DNA of 16,179 nucleotides, taken from positions 1 to 16,179 of the forward strand of contig JBCCLI010000118.1 of assembly GCA_039026975.1 (NCBI GenBank), written 5' to 3'. Positions 15,518 through 16,179 of the stretch are shown here, in pieces. The stretch comes from JBCBKZ01 sp039026975. GTDB taxonomy: Bacteria; Bacteroidota; Bacteroidia; J057. A program made the position numbers and the translations under genes. Under the pieces are notes generated by a model. It saw only the letters and a list, made by a program, of their open reading frames with translations. It was not told where the DNA came from and did not search any database. The stretch's first letter is position 1. Every line of letters begins with the position of its first letter.

Positions 15518-16179
15518 GTGAAGGCAATACTCCCTACTCTCATATTCTTTTTAACATTCCACTTAGCTCTTGGTCAAGAAGACTCCAGGCCTAACCAGCA
15601 GGATTACGCCTTAAGCATAAGCAAAGCAGTAGATAAAATAAAGCTGGATGGAGTCATAGAAGAGAAAACCTGGAAAGAGGCAGATATAGCCTCAGATTTC
15701 TGGCAAAAAAGCCCTAAGGATGATATAAAAGCTGCCCTGAAAACGGAAATGATGGTATCATATGATGATAACTTTTTCTATGTAGCTGCTATCTGTCATG
15801 ACAGTACGAACCATGTGATAACTACGCTAAAAAGAGATGTTGGATTTTGGGATGGTGATGCTGTGGGAGTCGTATTAGATCCCTTGAACCAAGCTACTTC
15901 AGGCTTTATGTTTGGTACCAGCCCGTATGGAGTACAGACTGAGGTACTATTAGGAGGAGGGAGTGGTTCTGAAAATTATAATGCCCAGTGGGATAACCGC
16001 TGGTTTGTGGAGACCAAGCGCTACCAGGATAAATGGACGGTAGAAATGGCAATCCCTTTTAAGACCTTAAGATATGAGGCGGGAAGATCAACCTGGGGGA
16101 TTAACTTTATCAGAAATGACAAGAAGAATAATCGTATAGACGGATGGGCCAGAATTCCCATCCAGTTCTGGATGATAGA
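15518..16179 (+). CDS. Secreted CBM9/DUF5916-like protein (N-terminal part)
   Basis: A frame of 220 codons runs from GTG 15518 off the right edge. GTG is the start because a TGA lies three codons upstream (15509-15511) and the nearby ATG 15495 stops after three codons. Residues 1-20 (VKAILPTLIFFLTFHLALGQ) form a Sec signal peptide. Residues about 33-215 match the carbohydrate-binding family 9-like domain at the front of Bacteroidota DUF5916 proteins: IKLDGVIEEKTWKEAD, SYDDNFFYVAAICHDS, KRDVGFWDGDAVGVVLDP, FMFGTSPYGVQTE, DNRWFVETKRYQDKWTVEMAIPFKTLRY and WGINFIRNDKKNN. Full members carry a beta-barrel-like C-terminal part, which would lie beyond the window. The function is not established; binding or handling of a glycan or other envelope compound is inferred from the domain. 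Confidence 0.85.
   Translation, partial: MKAILPTLIFFLTFHLALGQEDSRPNQQDYALSISKAVDKIKLDGVIEEKTWKEADIASDFWQKSPKDDIKAALKTEMMVSYDDNFFYVAAICHDSTNHVITTLKRDVGFWDGDAVGVVLDPLNQATSGFMFGTSPYGVQTEVLLGGGSGSENYNAQWDNRWFVETKRYQDKWTVEMAIPFKTLRYEAGRSTWGINFIRNDKKNNRIDGWARIPIQFWMI

Overview
The window looks like chromosome of a free-living, probably gliding or surface-growing member of the Bacteroidota (Cytophagales-like). The pointers are a large secreted protein with Ig/PKD-like modules and a SprB repeat, many Sec/Tat lipoproteins with short lipoboxes, a seven-helix membrane AraC regulator, a CBM9/DUF5916-type outer-membrane-associated protein, A-rich start regions instead of strong Shine-Dalgarno sites, and one good match to the Bacteroidota -7 box TAnnTTTG. 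No tRNA, rRNA, CRISPR array, insertion sequence or phage gene was seen. Both edges cut through genes.

Layout. Positions 1-2082 (minus) hold the N-terminal 694 residues of a giant adhesin-like surface protein. After a 452-base divergent gap, a plus-strand run follows: a soluble PAS-PAS-PAS histidine kinase without a receiver domain (2535-4514), a ten-helix EamA transporter (4570-5400) and a stand-alone CinA-C/PncC nicotinamide-nucleotide amidase (5410-5910). The amidase meets a minus-strand glutamate-forming saccharopine dehydrogenase-like gene (5912-7255) with one base between the stops. Upstream on the same strand is a module of GMC flavin dehydrogenase (8936-10663), its Tat-exported small subunit (8222-8932) and a Dabb-domain lipoprotein (7531-7986). 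These fit extracytoplasmic oxidation of a sugar or glycoside; the GMC subunit carries a C-x5-C-x3-C motif of the type that binds a 3Fe-4S cluster.

From 10864 to 11667 lies an alpha/beta-hydrolase lipoprotein gene broken by an in-frame amber codon at 11488-11490. The reading frame continues past it for 58 recognisable codons that contain the presumed catalytic His. The nucleophile elbow also has Arg where Gly is expected, so the gene looks to be decaying. A three-His-box membrane fatty acid desaturase (minus, 11657-12619) overlaps its tail and is divergent from a membrane AraC-type regulator (12822-13880).

The 209-base gap between that regulator and a lipoprotein tyrosine phosphatase (14090-15190) is the most structured non-coding stretch. 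It holds five ACTGATA-like heptamers, with two 13-base-period pairs in opposite orientation plus a copy just before the start codon. It also holds a perfect 10-bp inverted repeat and a perfect 8-bp hairpin. This looks like an undescribed operator array, possibly for the adjacent regulator. The window ends in a secreted CBM9/DUF5916-like protein that starts at GTG 15518.

No clearly new defence or mobile system is visible. The best leads are the operator array, the amber-interrupted hydrolase, the Fe-S GMC module and a nested hairpin at 8076-8147.
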